NCBI GenBank assembly: GCA_030704225.1
Contig: CP131915.1
Coordinates: 1,116,001 to 1,180,000 of the forward strand
Direction: 5' to 3'
Source of the DNA: Kosakonia sp. H02
Lineage (GTDB): Bacteria; Pseudomonadota; Gammaproteobacteria; Enterobacterales; Enterobacteriaceae
DNA length: 64,000 bases
The notes below the pieces were generated by a model, which did not search any database, was not told the DNA's origin, and was given only the letters and a program-made list of their open reading frames with translations. The translations under genes and the position numbers were made by a program. Below, one piece after another: positions 43,780 through 53,759 of the stretch (position 1 is its first letter; each line of letters begins with the position of its first letter).

Positions 43780-44445
43780 ATGACGCAGTTTTCACATGCG
43801 CAGCGCATGAAGGCGCTGTTCTGGCTTTCGCTTTTCCATCTGCTGGTGATTATTTCCAGCAACTATCTGGTGCAGCTTCCGGTCTCCATTTTTGGTTTTC
43901 ATACCACCTGGGGCGCATTCAGTTTTCCGTTTATTTTCCTGGCGACGGATTTAACCGTGCGGATTTTCGGCGCGCCGCTGGCCCGACGGATTATTTTCGC
44001 GGTGATGGTTCCGGCGCTGCTGGCCTCTTACGTTATTTCGTCGCTGTTTTATATGGGCAGCTGGCAGGGTTTTGGCGCGCTTGCCCATTTCAACCTGTTC
44101 GTCGCCCGTATCGCCACCGCCAGTTTTATGGCCTATGCGCTAGGGCAAATCCTTGATGTACATGTGTTTAACCGCCTGCGCCAGAATCGCCGCTGGTGGC
44201 TTGCGCCTGCGGCATCAACAGTGTTTGGTAATGCCAGCGATACCGCCGCGTTCTTCTTTATTGCTTTCTGGCGCAGCCCGGATGCCTTTATGGCGCAGCA
44301 CTGGACGGAAATCGCGCTGGTGGATTACAGTTTCAAGGTCCTTATCAGCATCGCCTTCTTCTTGCCGATATACGGCGTGATGTTGAATATGTTGCTGAAA
44401 AGACTGGCAGACAAATCTGAAATCTCGGCATTACAGGCCGGTTAA
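43780..44445 (+). CDS. yhhQ: Queuosine precursor transporter YhhQ
   Basis: Inner-membrane uptake protein for 7-cyano-7-deazaguanine/7-aminomethyl-7-deazaguanine (preQ0/preQ1), precursors of queuosine in tRNA. 221 residues from the ATG at 43780 (MTQFSHAQRMKALFWL), same as E. coli. About six membrane spans. The preceding preQ1-I-like riboswitch fits its substrate. Upstream in-frame Met codons to 43642 lie across the riboswitch and are not used. Confidence 0.95.
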   Translation: MTQFSHAQRMKALFWLSLFHLLVIISSNYLVQLPVSIFGFHTTWGAFSFPFIFLATDLTVRIFGAPLARRIIFAVMVPALLASYVISSLFYMGSWQGFGALAHFNLFVARIATASFMAYALGQILDVHVFNRLRQNRRWWLAPAASTVFGNASDTAAFFFIAFWRSPDAFMAQHWTEIALVDYSFKVLISIAFFLPIYGVMLNMLLKRLADKSEISALQAG

Positions 44446-44517
44446 AGGTACGACTTATCAGTTGTGATAATATGGAACAACTAGCCATTATGGCTGTTTA
44501 TTGAAAGGAAGAAGTCA

Positions 44518-45075
44518 ATGCGCAATCTGGTTAAGTATGTCGGTATTGGCCTGCTGGTAATGGGGCTGGCTGCTTGTGATAACAGCGACAGTCAAAAACC
44601 TGTTCAGGGTGCCGCCGCTGAAAGCAATGCATCCGGCCAGCCGGTCACCCTACTCGACGGTAAACTCAGCTTCTCGCTGCCTGCGGATATGACCGATCAG
44701 AGCGGCAAACTGGGCACGCAAGCCAACAATATGCACGTCTACTCCGATGCCACCGGCCAGAAAGCGGTGATTGTAATTGTCGGCGACAACACGCAAGAAG
44801 AGTTGAGCGCGCTGGCAAAACGTCTGGAAGACCAACAGCGCAGCCGCGATCCGCAGTTGCAGGTCGTCACCAATAAAGCCATCGAACTGAAAGGGCAAAC
44901 GCTGCAACAGCTCGACAGTATTATCTCTGCCAAAGGCCAGACCGCATGGTCTTCAGTCGTACTGGGGAAAATTGATAATCAACTGGTGACCATCCAGGTG
45001 ACACTGCCAGCAGATAACCAGCAGCAGGCGCAGACCGCCGCAGAGAACATTATCAACACCATCGTGGTGAAATAA
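44518..45075 (+). CDS. dcrB: DcrB lipoprotein
   Basis: 185-residue protein, equal to E. coli DcrB, originally found as needed for phage C1 and C6 DNA entry. Signal peptide with lipobox LAAC and lipid-acceptor Cys20 (MRNLVKYVGIGLLVMGLAAC), then a Ser/Asn/Gln linker and a periplasmic mixed alpha/beta domain. Ribosome site AAGGAAG lies 7 bp before the ATG. Confidence 0.94.
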   Translation: MRNLVKYVGIGLLVMGLAACDNSDSQKPVQGAAAESNASGQPVTLLDGKLSFSLPADMTDQSGKLGTQANNMHVYSDATGQKAVIVIVGDNTQEELSALAKRLEDQQRSRDPQLQVVTNKAIELKGQTLQQLDSIISAKGQTAWSSVVLGKIDNQLVTIQVTLPADNQQQAQTAAENIINTIVVK

Positions 45076-45092
45076 TCTCCGCGTTGAGCAGG

Positions 45093-45125
45093 AAAAAAAG
45101 GGAACTTGAGAGTTCCCTTTTTTAT
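45093..45125. terminator. Bidirectional terminator between dcrB and yhhS
   Basis: Stem AAAAAAAGGGAACT-TGAG-AGTTCCCTTTTTTT between the convergent stops of dcrB (45075) and yhhS (45155), with A- and T-runs on the two sides, so it can serve both genes. Confidence 0.9.
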
Positions 45126-45154
45126 TGTCGGATGGCACTGCTTCTACCGGGCAA

Positions 45155-46348
45155 TTAAACCAACACCGGCCTGTGCTTTAATCGCCACGCCAGCAGAAGT
45201 GCAACGGCAACCAGCCCGGCCGCCGCAAGATAAATCACCGACACGCCCGCCCATGCCATCAACAAGCCCGCCAGCGGGCCGGTGATGCCCAGCGACAGAT
45301 CCATAAACACCGTATAAGTCGCCAGCGCAGAGCCCTGGTTATGTTGCGGTACCGCTTTAACGGCTACTACGCCTAATGCCGGGAACACCAGCGAGAAACC
45401 CGCGCCTGTCAGGAACACGCCGAGTTTTGCCATCCACGGATCGACCGCCAGTCCCACCAGCACCAGACCGACGGTTTCCACCACAAAGCAGAGCATCGCG
45501 ACATTTATGCCGCCGAAACGGTTGATGCCATTAGGAAACAGTAAACGCGCACCGACAAACGCCACGCTAAACAGCGTCAGGGCAAAGGCCGCGCCTTCCC
45601 AGCCTTTGGCATCGTAATAAAGAGTAATAAACGTGGCGATCACGCCAAAACCCGCCGAGCCGAGCGCCAGCGCCAGGCCATACAGCCAGACGCGCCCAAG
45701 CACGGCGCGAAACGGCAACGGTTTGCCTTTGCTGGCCTTCACCGCCGCCCGCGGCAGCGCAAGCAGCACCGCCAGCAGCGCGACGGCCATAATGGTCAAC
45801 GACAAACCGTGCAGGCCGCCGTAGTGATAACAGAGCACGCCAAGCGGTGCGCCAAGCGCCATCGCGCCGTAGGTCGCAATACCGTTCCACGAAATCACAC
45901 GACCAATATGTATCGAGCCGACCACGCCTACGCCCCACAACGTCGCGCCCGTACCGGCAAAACTCTGTCCGATCCCTAAAATCACCCGCCCGAGGCAGAG
46001 CAGCGCCAGGCTTAACAACCCCGAACCTTCCCCAATACCCGCCAGCAAATAGCACAGCCCGCTGAGAAACGCGCCGCACAAGCCGAAGATCACCACTTTT
46101 TTTGGCCCCAGCAGATCGGCATAACGCCCCGCGTGCGGTCGGCTGAGCAGCGTGGCGAAATATTGCAGGCTGATAACCAGCCCAGCCCAGAACGCACCAT
46201 ATCCCATCACATCATGGACATAGCCGGGCAGCACCGCCAGCGGCAGGCCGATGGTGAGGTAACTGGCAAAGTTAAAGGTAACGACGGACAAAATCCGCAG
46301 ATTAAGGCGCAATCCGCTAAGCGCCGGTTCGGCGGCGTTTTCAGGCAT
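45155..46348 (-). CDS. yhhS: MFS transporter YhhS
   Basis: Major facilitator superfamily efflux protein of 397 residues (E. coli YhhS 405) with about 12 hydrophobic spans and the RPHAGRYADLLGPKKVV loop-2/3 motif. Substrate unknown; reports for the family include arabinose and glyphosate-type efflux in E. coli. It diverges from yhhT. Confidence 0.92.
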   Translation of the reverse strand: MPENAAEPALSGLRLNLRILSVVTFNFASYLTIGLPLAVLPGYVHDVMGYGAFWAGLVISLQYFATLLSRPHAGRYADLLGPKKVVIFGLCGAFLSGLCYLLAGIGEGSGLLSLALLCLGRVILGIGQSFAGTGATLWGVGVVGSIHIGRVISWNGIATYGAMALGAPLGVLCYHYGGLHGLSLTIMAVALLAVLLALPRAAVKASKGKPLPFRAVLGRVWLYGLALALGSAGFGVIATFITLYYDAKGWEGAAFALTLFSVAFVGARLLFPNGINRFGGINVAMLCFVVETVGLVLVGLAVDPWMAKLGVFLTGAGFSLVFPALGVVAVKAVPQHNQGSALATYTVFMDLSLGITGPLAGLLMAWAGVSVIYLAAAGLVAVALLLAWRLKHRPVLV

Positions 46349-46493
46349 GAGAACTTACTCAGATTTTCACAACAGTGTTTCACTATTACCACGTCATCGC
46401 GCAGAAAGCAGCATTCACTTTAAGAATATCTCTGTCGGGCGAAGGCGGCGCAGAGCACTACACTTAAGGGCAATAAGACAAAAGGAATTCACC

Positions 46494-47543
46494 ATGATAC
46501 ATCCTCAGCCAGACCGGGCAGGTTTACACATTCTTCTTAAACTGGCCTCACTGGTCATCATACTTGCCGGGATCCACGCCGCAGCCGACATCATTGTTCA
46601 ACTCTTACTGGCGCTCTTTTTCGCCATTGTTCTCAACCCGCTGGTTACCTGGTTTTTACGCCGCGGCATCAAGCGCCCGGTCGCTATTGCCATTGTCGTG
46701 CTGGTGATGTTGATCTTCCTTACCGCGCTGTTTGGCGTGCTCGCCGCGTCGATAAACGACTTTATGACCCTGCTGCCGAAGTACAACCGCGAGCTCACCC
46801 GCAAATTTATGCAGCTTCAGGATGCGCTCCCGTTCCTCCGGTTGCACATTTCCCCGGAACGGATGCTGCAACGCATGGACTCCGAGCGGGTGATGAGCTT
46901 CGCCACCACCATGGCCGCACAGTTATCGAACGCGATGGCCAGCATTGTCCTGCTGGTAATGACCGTGGTGTTTATGCTGTTTGAAGTGCGCCATGTCCCC
47001 TACAAAATGCGCTTCGCCCTGAATAACCCGCAAATCCACATCGCCGGGCTGCACCGCGCCTTAAAAGGGGTTTCTCACTATCTGGCGTTGAAAACGTTAT
47101 TAAGCGTATGGACCGGGGTGATTGTCTGGATGGGCCTGGTTTTGCTGGACGTGCAGTTCGCGCTGATGTGGGGTGTGCTGGCCTTTCTGCTGAACTACGT
47201 GCCCAATATCGGGTCGGTGATTTCCGCCATTCCGCCGATGATCCAGGCCCTGCTGTTCAACGGCACCTATGAATGCCTGTTGGTCGGCGCGCTCTTCCTG
47301 GTCGTGCATATGCTGATTGGCAATATTCTTGAACCCCGGATGATGGGCCACCGCCTCGGCATGTCAACGCTGGTGGTGTTCTTATCCTTATTGGTTTGGG
47401 GATGGCTGCTCGGCCCGGTGGGTATGCTCCTGTCGGTGCCGCTCACCAGCGTATGCAAAATCTGGATGGAAACCACCGTCGGCGGCAGCAAACTGGCGAT
47501 CATGCTTGGCCCAGGCCGACCGAAAAACCGCTTGCCAGGCTAA
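46494..47543 (+). CDS. yhhT: AI-2E/PerM family transporter YhhT
   Basis: 349 residues from the ATG at 46494 (MIHPQPDRAGLHILLK), same as E. coli YhhT. Family membrane layout: four hydrophobic spans, a long amphipathic region, then the LNPLV and GNILEPRMMGHRLGMSTLVVFLSLLVWGWLLGPVGMLLSVPL blocks. Function unknown. In E. coli acpT follows; here it is missing, and the arn operon comes next on the other strand (stop codons overlap by 4 bp). Confidence 0.92.
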   Translation: MIHPQPDRAGLHILLKLASLVIILAGIHAAADIIVQLLLALFFAIVLNPLVTWFLRRGIKRPVAIAIVVLVMLIFLTALFGVLAASINDFMTLLPKYNRELTRKFMQLQDALPFLRLHISPERMLQRMDSERVMSFATTMAAQLSNAMASIVLLVMTVVFMLFEVRHVPYKMRFALNNPQIHIAGLHRALKGVSHYLALKTLLSVWTGVIVWMGLVLLDVQFALMWGVLAFLLNYVPNIGSVISAIPPMIQALLFNGTYECLLVGALFLVVHMLIGNILEPRMMGHRLGMSTLVVFLSLLVWGWLLGPVGMLLSVPLTSVCKIWMETTVGGSKLAIMLGPGRPKNRLPG

Positions 47544-47926
47544 GGTTTTAAGCGGGCGGGCAAAAAAATAACCAGCACGCCCGCGATGATCATCAGCACG
47601 CCAAGTCCGCCGCGCAGGGAAAAGGGTTCGCGCCATCCGGGAAGCCAGATGGCGGCGGCCCACACCAGAATGTAACTGAGGCTGAGCAGCGCATAGGCTT
47701 TGCTCAGCGGTAAGCGGTGCAGCGCCACATACCAACAACCCATTGACGCAAGATACCCCATCAGGCCGAAGATCAGTGCCAGCGTGCCTGGCTGCGGTTG
47801 CAGCAGCGCGGCAAAAAAAGCCTGTAAATGCGCGACCGGTGGCAGCGACACCATCGCATAACGCAGCAGCAGTTGCGCCCCGCTGACCAGGAGCACGCTG
47901 AGCAACGCCCAGGGCAATCCCTTCAT
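47540..47926 (-). CDS. arnF: 4-amino-4-deoxy-L-arabinose-phosphoundecaprenol flippase subunit ArnF
   Basis: Small multidrug resistance-like membrane protein that with ArnE moves undecaprenyl-phosphate-L-Ara4N across the inner membrane. 128 residues, the E. coli length, with four predicted membrane helices. Last gene of arnBCADTEF; overlaps arnE by 4 bp. Confidence 0.94.
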   Translation of the reverse strand: MKGLPWALLSVLLVSGAQLLLRYAMVSLPPVAHLQAFFAALLQPQPGTLALIFGLMGYLASMGCWYVALHRLPLSKAYALLSLSYILVWAAAIWLPGWREPFSLRGGLGVLMIIAGVLVIFLPARLKP

Positions 47927-48261
47927 AGCGAACTCCCCAGCAGCACAATGCCCGCAATGATAAGCAGCACGCCGGATGCGTGGCGAATTGTCACCCGCTC
48001 ATGCCAGATAACGCGCGCCGCAAGCGTAATCCAGACAAAATTCAGGCTCAGCATCGGGTAAGCCACGCCCACAGGAATGCGCTGCAACACCAGTAACCAC
48101 AGCACCATGCCCGCGCCGAGGGAAACCAGCGCAAGGCATAGCCACAGGCCTACGTGCCTGCCGCGATGCCCCCTCTTTGCCGGGCGCGTCGCCTGTTTCT
48201 GGCACAGTTGCCCAAGGCAACTCAGCAAGCTTGCCAGCACAAGCCAGATCCAATTGCTCAT
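47923..48261 (-). CDS. arnE: L-Ara4N-phosphoundecaprenol flippase subunit ArnE
   Basis: 112-residue EamA/SMR-type membrane protein (E. coli 111) with four hydrophobic spans and a basic loop (KQATRPAKRGHRGRHVG). Partner of ArnF. Overlaps arnT and arnF by 4 bp each. Confidence 0.94.
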   Translation of the reverse strand: MSNWIWLVLASLLSCLGQLCQKQATRPAKRGHRGRHVGLWLCLALVSLGAGMVLWLLVLQRIPVGVAYPMLSLNFVWITLAARVIWHERVTIRHASGVLLIIAGIVLLGSSL

Positions 48262-49898
48262 TGCGGATAGTACTGAATTAAGACCATACGCCCCTGCACA
48301 TATACGTTGTCCGGTTTGGGGATCGGCATACGGATAAAATCATCGGGTTTCGATTGATGCAGCACCAGCGAAACCACACCCTGCTGGCGATGCGCTGCCA
48401 GCCAGTCATTGAAATCGTCTTTGGCGACAAACCTGCCCTGCCCTTGCGGGTAAGCCAGCCCGTATGCAAGCTCACCGCGTGCGCCGAAGAGAATAATGTC
48501 CGGGCGTTTCAGTTCCCAGGCCAGCCCGGCGGCAACACCAGGGTTGTCTGCCAGCACATAGCGGCTGGGCGCCAGCGCGTCATAGACAAAGTTGATCAAA
48601 AACTGCGGCTGTTTTGAATCCATCACTTTATCCGGGATAGCCATACCCACCACCAGCGCAAGGGTGAGCGGGCATAACGCGGCAAACGACCAGCGATCCG
48701 TGCGCAGCGTATACAGCCCTACCACCGCCCACAGCAAAAAGGCAAACGCCGCCAGAGCCGCTTTATACTCTTCGATGGGCAGCCAGACCGGGTGCGCCGT
48801 CACACCCCACGGCGAAACCAGCAGCGCGGTGATAACGCCCGCCACGCCGAAGGCGATATTAACCCAGGCGTTAACGCGCAGTGCTCGCCCGCCAACGACA
48901 GCAATAGAGACGGCATAACGCGCCATCAGCATCGCCAGCGGCGCAAAGCACGGCAGAATATAGGTCGGCAATTTACCTTTGGCGATACTGAAAAAGAGCA
49001 GCGGCATCACCACCCAACCCAGCAGATAAAACGCGTCATTACGCGACCGCCAGCCGGTTTTCAACGCGCCGGGCAGCAGCGCCAGCCACGGCAGCGAGCC
49101 AGCCACAAGAAACGGCAGGTAATACCAGAACGGCGCTTTATGCTGCGCGTCGTCCAGGGCGAAGCGCTGAATATGCTCAACCCAGAAGAAGTAGCGCCAG
49201 AAATCCGGCTCGCGCGCCGCAATCGCCAGCCCCCAGGGCAGCACCGTCAGCACACAAACCCCGACCGCCAGCCAGCCCCAGAGCAATACCTCTTTCCAGC
49301 GCTTATGGACAATCACCCACGGCAGTACGCCGAGCACCGGCACTGCCAGTGCCAGAAACCCTTTGGTCATCACCCCCATGCCGCAGGCGATACCCAATAA
49401 CAGCCAGCCGCCGAACTTACCGCGCCAGGTTGCGGCCTGCGAAGCCTGCCAGAAGCTGTACATCGCCAGCGTCATCCACAGCGTAATCATCGGGTCCAGC
49501 ACCGCATAGGTGCCGATGCTGTACACCAAAAACGTGGTGAGGAAGATAACGCCAGAAAGCACCGCCGTGCGTTTATCGCGCCACATCGTCCACGCCAGAT
49601 GACCCACTAACAGCGCAGAAGCGGCCATGGAGAAGACCGCGCCAACGCGCACGGCGAAATTATTATGACCAAACAGCCACTGGGCGATGCTGTTGATCCA
49701 GTAGCCAGCAATCGGTTTTTCAAAATAGCGTAGCCCGAGAAAATGCGGCACTACCCAGTCGCCGCTTTGCAGCATCTCGCGGCTAATTTCCGCATAACGG
49801 GTCTCATCCGGTTGCCAGAGCAGGCGGTATTCGAGCGGAACCAGGTAATAAAAGGCAAACAGCGCCAGCAGCGCAAAACCATAATGCACTGGCTTCAT
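48258..49898 (-). CDS. arnT: Undecaprenyl phosphate-L-Ara4N transferase ArnT
   Basis: GT83 inner-membrane glycosyltransferase that moves L-Ara4N to lipid A phosphates on the periplasmic side, lowering negative charge and giving polymyxin resistance. 546 residues from the ATG at 49898 (MKPVHYGFALLALFAF); E. coli 550. About twelve N-terminal spans, with the LWQPDETRYAEISREML catalytic loop (Asp near 36) and the FLVYSIGTYAVLDPM segment, then a periplasmic C-terminal domain. Overlaps arnD by 4 bp. Confidence 0.95.
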   Translation of the reverse strand: MKPVHYGFALLALFAFYYLVPLEYRLLWQPDETRYAEISREMLQSGDWVVPHFLGLRYFEKPIAGYWINSIAQWLFGHNNFAVRVGAVFSMAASALLVGHLAWTMWRDKRTAVLSGVIFLTTFLVYSIGTYAVLDPMITLWMTLAMYSFWQASQAATWRGKFGGWLLLGIACGMGVMTKGFLALAVPVLGVLPWVIVHKRWKEVLLWGWLAVGVCVLTVLPWGLAIAAREPDFWRYFFWVEHIQRFALDDAQHKAPFWYYLPFLVAGSLPWLALLPGALKTGWRSRNDAFYLLGWVVMPLLFFSIAKGKLPTYILPCFAPLAMLMARYAVSIAVVGGRALRVNAWVNIAFGVAGVITALLVSPWGVTAHPVWLPIEEYKAALAAFAFLLWAVVGLYTLRTDRWSFAALCPLTLALVVGMAIPDKVMDSKQPQFLINFVYDALAPSRYVLADNPGVAAGLAWELKRPDIILFGARGELAYGLAYPQGQGRFVAKDDFNDWLAAHRQQGVVSLVLHQSKPDDFIRMPIPKPDNVYVQGRMVLIQYYPQ

Positions 49899-50797
49899 CG
49901 TTGTGGACTCAACAGTTGCTGGCACCCCAGCCAGCCTTCGCGACCCATTATCTCGCCGCGCACCACTTTGCCTGCCGGTAGCGTCGTCACATCTTCCGGC
50001 AATAGCTGGCTGAGCGGGCAAAACGTTATCTGCTCGCGCGCGGCCATGCTTAACAGTTGGTCAAAACCGTCCGCGCCGATAATCCCCTCCACTTCTGCAT
50101 GAATGGTGTAAACCGGGGTGCCGTTTTTGCGGTGCATACAATCCAGGATAAAGCGGTTGTACTGCCCGGCGCTGACCGAGGTGCCAACGACTTCATCCCA
50201 GGTGGGAAGCGTGACCGGGATCTGCGGCGCCGCGAAGGTGTTCTCTGCAAGCTGCGGGCGAAACGGCTGGCTACCGCGACAGTCGCTGTTATAGCGGAAA
50301 TTAAACGCTGATTTGGCCTGCACCACGCGCTGATCCGCCCGCCAGCCCGCCGCTGCCGAGCAGGTCACGGCGCGACCGATGATCTGCTCCAGCGCCAGCA
50401 AGCCGCGTTCGGTTTCCGCTTCCAGCCGCGCCCGATCCCACACGCCGCTCCAGCGTTGCCAGGCGTGGTGATCCCAGGCATGCAGCCCCACTTCATGCGC
50501 CTGCGCCGCCGCGCGGATAATCTCGGCGTTAGCGTCACCAATAACCCGCCCCGGCCAGGCGGTGCCGGCCAGCAGAATATCCCAGCCGTAGAGCGATGCC
50601 GCGCGCGAACGCAGCATCTTCCAGAAAAATTTCGGCTTCAGCAGCCGCCAGATGTGCCGCCCCATATTGTCCGGCCCGACGCTAAAGAAAAAGCTCGCCT
50701 GAAGCTGGTGCTTCTCGAGGAGTTGCAACAGGCGCGGCACGCCATCACGCGTACCGCGAAAAGTATCGACATCAATGCGTAAACCGATGCGCTTCAT
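49895..50797 (-). CDS. arnD: 4-deoxy-4-formamido-L-arabinose-phosphoundecaprenol deformylase ArnD
   Basis: Polysaccharide-deacetylase-like metalloenzyme that removes the formyl group from undecaprenyl-phosphate-L-Ara4FN. 300 residues. The deacetylase metal ligands are visible: Asp in RIDVDTFRGT (about residue 9) and the HAWDHHAW motif. Overlaps arnT and arnA by 4 bp each. Confidence 0.95.
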   Translation of the reverse strand: MKRIGLRIDVDTFRGTRDGVPRLLQLLEKHQLQASFFFSVGPDNMGRHIWRLLKPKFFWKMLRSRAASLYGWDILLAGTAWPGRVIGDANAEIIRAAAQAHEVGLHAWDHHAWQRWSGVWDRARLEAETERGLLALEQIIGRAVTCSAAAGWRADQRVVQAKSAFNFRYNSDCRGSQPFRPQLAENTFAAPQIPVTLPTWDEVVGTSVSAGQYNRFILDCMHRKNGTPVYTIHAEVEGIIGADGFDQLLSMAAREQITFCPLSQLLPEDVTTLPAGKVVRGEIMGREGWLGCQQLLSPQR

Positions 50798-52779
50798 GGT
50801 GCTTTCTCATCCGTCAGTTCAACGGTACGCAGGAAGAAATCCAGCGTCTCATCGATAGTCTGGCGCATATCCACCGTAGGTTCCCAGTGCAGGCAGCGTT
50901 TAGCGTTGCGAATACTCGGCTTGCGGTGCTCCACATCCTGATACCCTTTGCCGTAATAACTGCTGCTCTCCACTTCGCGAAACCCGGCGAACGGCGGAAA
51001 GCGGTAGCGCAGCGGGTGTTTCTCAAAGCTTGCCAGCAGCATCTGCGCCAGTTCTTTAATGCTCGCTTCGTTGTCCGGGTTACCAATGTTGATAATCTGC
51101 CCGTCGCAGCGCCCCTCTTTGTTTTCAATAATGCGAAACAGCGCTTCGATGCCATCGCTAATGTCAGTAAAGCAGCGTTTTTGCTTTCCGCCTTCGATAA
51201 GCTTGATCGGCGACCCTTCCACCAGGTTGAGGATCAACTGAGTGATGGCGCGCGAGCTACCGATGCGCGCGGCGTTGAGGTTATCCAGCCGCGGGCCCAT
51301 CCAGTTGAACGGGCGAAACAGCGTAAAGCGCAGTCCCTCTTTTTCGCCATAGGCCCAAATCACGCGATCAAGAAGTTGTTTCGACACCGAATAGATCCAG
51401 CGCTGCTTGTTGATAGGCCCTACCACCAGGTTGGAGTTATCTTCGTCGAACACCTTGTCAGTGCACATGCCATACACTTCCGAGGTCGACGGGAAAATAA
51501 TGCGTTTGTTGTATTTCACGCAGTCGCGGATGATTTTCAGGTTCTCTTCGAAATCCAGCTCGAACACGCGCAGCGGGTTACGGGTGTACTCAATCGGCGT
51601 GGCGATCGCCACCAGCGGCAGTACCACATCGCATTTCTTAATGTGGTACTCAATCCATTCGGAATGGATGCTGATATCCCCTTCGACAAAGTGAAAACGC
51701 GAGCAGTCGAGAAAACGGCTGATGGCATCGGAGCCAATATCAAGGCCATAGATTTCGTAGTGATCATCCGCCAGCAGGCGTTCGGTCAGATGGTTTCCGA
51801 TAAACCCGTTCACGCCGAGGATCAGTACGCGCGTGCGGCGTTTCACCGCCACAATCGGTTTGCTGGTAAGCAGCGCCCCGGCGACCAGGCCCAGCGACTG
51901 CGCCAGTTGCGCGCCCTGCATATAGACGCCGTTTTCCATTTGGCCGGTTAAAATCTCCAGCGCCCCGTCGGCGCAGGCCACCACCAGCGGCGCAACAGAA
52001 AGCACCGTGCCCGGACGCGCCGCTGCGACATCGGTGCGTACGCGGGATTTCCAGACGATAAATTTGTGCGCCCCGGCAAAACTAAACGCCCCCGGCCACG
52101 GGTCGGTCACAGCGCGTACCAGGTTGTGCTGCGTCTGCGCCGGTTTTTCCCAGTCCAGACGGCCATCTTCCGGCGTGCGGCGGCCAACGTAACTGGCGCG
52201 GCTTTCATCCTGCGGCGTTTCGCTAAAGGTCTGCGTTTTGATTGCCGGTAACACGCCTTCCAGCAACTGTTTTGCGGCGTCGGTCAGTTTGCGGTGCAGC
52301 AATAACGCATCGTCTTGCTCCGTAATTGCCACGCGTTGTTGGGCAATCATCGCCCCTGCGTCCGCCCGGTGAATCATGCGATGCAGGGTAACGCCGGTTT
52401 GCGTTTCGCCATTGACCAGCACCCAGTTAAGCGGCGCGCGCCCACGGTAAGCGGGCAGCAGCGAGCCGTGCAGGTTAAACGCGCCCCCGCGGGCGGTGCT
52501 CAGAATGTTGTCGCTCAGTACGTTGCGGTAATAGAACGAGAAAATCACATCCGGCTTCAGTTCACGGATCCGGTCGACCCACAGCGGATGGTTCACATCT
52601 TCCGGCGCATAGACCGGAATGCCGCGCTCGGCAGCCATACGCGCCACCGAGCCGAAAAAGTGGTTTTCGTTAGCGTTGTCGGGATGGGTAAAAATCGCCG
52701 CAATCTCGAACCCGGCATCCAGTAACGCCTGGGTGCCGACACAGCCCATATCGTGATAAGCAAAGACAACGGCTTTCAT
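50794..52779 (-). CDS. arnA: Bifunctional UDP-glucuronate decarboxylase/UDP-L-Ara4N formyltransferase ArnA
   Basis: The C-terminal half oxidises and decarboxylates UDP-glucuronate; the N-terminal half formylates UDP-L-Ara4N. 661 residues from the ATG at 52779 (MKAVVFAYHDMGCVGTQALLD), E. coli 660. Formyltransferase domain (about 1-305) with FNLHGSLLP; decarboxylase domain (about 315-661) with NAD-binding GVNGFIGNHL and catalytic YSVSK (Tyr and Lys). Frame upstream of 52779 lies inside arnC. Its start overlaps the arnC stop by 4 bp. Confidence 0.97.
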   Translation of the reverse strand: MKAVVFAYHDMGCVGTQALLDAGFEIAAIFTHPDNANENHFFGSVARMAAERGIPVYAPEDVNHPLWVDRIRELKPDVIFSFYYRNVLSDNILSTARGGAFNLHGSLLPAYRGRAPLNWVLVNGETQTGVTLHRMIHRADAGAMIAQQRVAITEQDDALLLHRKLTDAAKQLLEGVLPAIKTQTFSETPQDESRASYVGRRTPEDGRLDWEKPAQTQHNLVRAVTDPWPGAFSFAGAHKFIVWKSRVRTDVAAARPGTVLSVAPLVVACADGALEILTGQMENGVYMQGAQLAQSLGLVAGALLTSKPIVAVKRRTRVLILGVNGFIGNHLTERLLADDHYEIYGLDIGSDAISRFLDCSRFHFVEGDISIHSEWIEYHIKKCDVVLPLVAIATPIEYTRNPLRVFELDFEENLKIIRDCVKYNKRIIFPSTSEVYGMCTDKVFDEDNSNLVVGPINKQRWIYSVSKQLLDRVIWAYGEKEGLRFTLFRPFNWMGPRLDNLNAARIGSSRAITQLILNLVEGSPIKLIEGGKQKRCFTDISDGIEALFRIIENKEGRCDGQIINIGNPDNEASIKELAQMLLASFEKHPLRYRFPPFAGFREVESSSYYGKGYQDVEHRKPSIRNAKRCLHWEPTVDMRQTIDETLDFFLRTVELTDEKAP

Positions 52780-53759
52780 TGGTTTTTTTCCTCTTGCGAA
52801 ACGGTCTGTTCCGGGCGGACAACACGTTGAATAAAGTAACGGGGGCGGGCGCGGACATCGTTGTAGATGCGCCCGATATACTCGCCAAGCAGACCCATGC
52901 CGATAAACTGCGCGCCGATAAAGGTGAACAGAATGGCAAAGAGCATAAACATCCCTTCTCCCGCCCACTGCGCGCCAAACGCCATCCGCAGAATGACCAG
53001 CAGCATCGACAGGGAGAAACCCAACAGCGCGATCACACTGCCAAAGACGCTCAGCAAACGCAGCGGCGTGGTGGTCAGGCAGGTCACCAGGTCGTACATC
53101 AGGTTAATCAGGCGCATAAAGCTGTATTTGGAATCGCCGAACTCGCGCTCGGCGTGTTGCACCGGGATTTCGACCGCTTTACGGGCAAAGGTATTGGCAA
53201 GGATCGGAATAAAGGTGCTGCGCTCGTGGCAGTGCAGCATGGCATCGACAATATGGCGGCGGTAGGCGCGTAGCATACAGCCGTAATCGCCCATCGCTTT
53301 GCCGGTGGTGCGTTGAATAAGGCGGTTAACGGTGCGCGAAGCCAGTTTGCGAAACAGGCTGTCCTGGCGGTTTTGCCGCACGGTGCCTACCACGTCGTAA
53401 CCTTCGTTGGCTTTCGCCACCAGCCGGGGGATCTCTTCCGGCGGGTTTTGCAAATCCGCATCCAGCGTGATGACCAAATCACCGCTGACATGATTAAACC
53501 CGGCCATAATGGCGGAGTGTTGGCCGTAGTTGCGATTGAGCATCACCGCAACAATATGGCTGCCGGGCTGCTCTGCCGCTTGCGTTAACAGCAGCGCAGA
53601 GTCGTCGCTGCTGCCGTCATCCACCAGCAGGATTTCGTAATCGATGCCAAGACGCTCGCAGCTTGCCGTGGTACGGCGAATCAGCTCGGGCAAACTCTCT
53701 TGCTCGTTGAAAACCGGGATCACCACAGAGACTTTTTCCACAGGCGGTAAGTTAAACAT
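52776..53759 (-). CDS. arnC: Undecaprenyl-phosphate L-Ara4FN transferase ArnC
   Basis: GT2 glycosyltransferase that transfers L-Ara4FN from UDP to undecaprenyl phosphate. 327 residues from the ATG at 53759 (MFNLPPVEKVSVVIPVFNEQ); E. coli 322. DDGSSDDSA and DADLQNPPEE (the DxD-type metal site) and GCMLRAYRR are visible, with two C-terminal membrane spans. Start overlaps arnB by 8 bp. Confidence 0.96.
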   Translation of the reverse strand: MFNLPPVEKVSVVIPVFNEQESLPELIRRTTASCERLGIDYEILLVDDGSSDDSALLLTQAAEQPGSHIVAVMLNRNYGQHSAIMAGFNHVSGDLVITLDADLQNPPEEIPRLVAKANEGYDVVGTVRQNRQDSLFRKLASRTVNRLIQRTTGKAMGDYGCMLRAYRRHIVDAMLHCHERSTFIPILANTFARKAVEIPVQHAEREFGDSKYSFMRLINLMYDLVTCLTTTPLRLLSVFGSVIALLGFSLSMLLVILRMAFGAQWAGEGMFMLFAILFTFIGAQFIGMGLLGEYIGRIYNDVRARPRYFIQRVVRPEQTVSQEEKNQ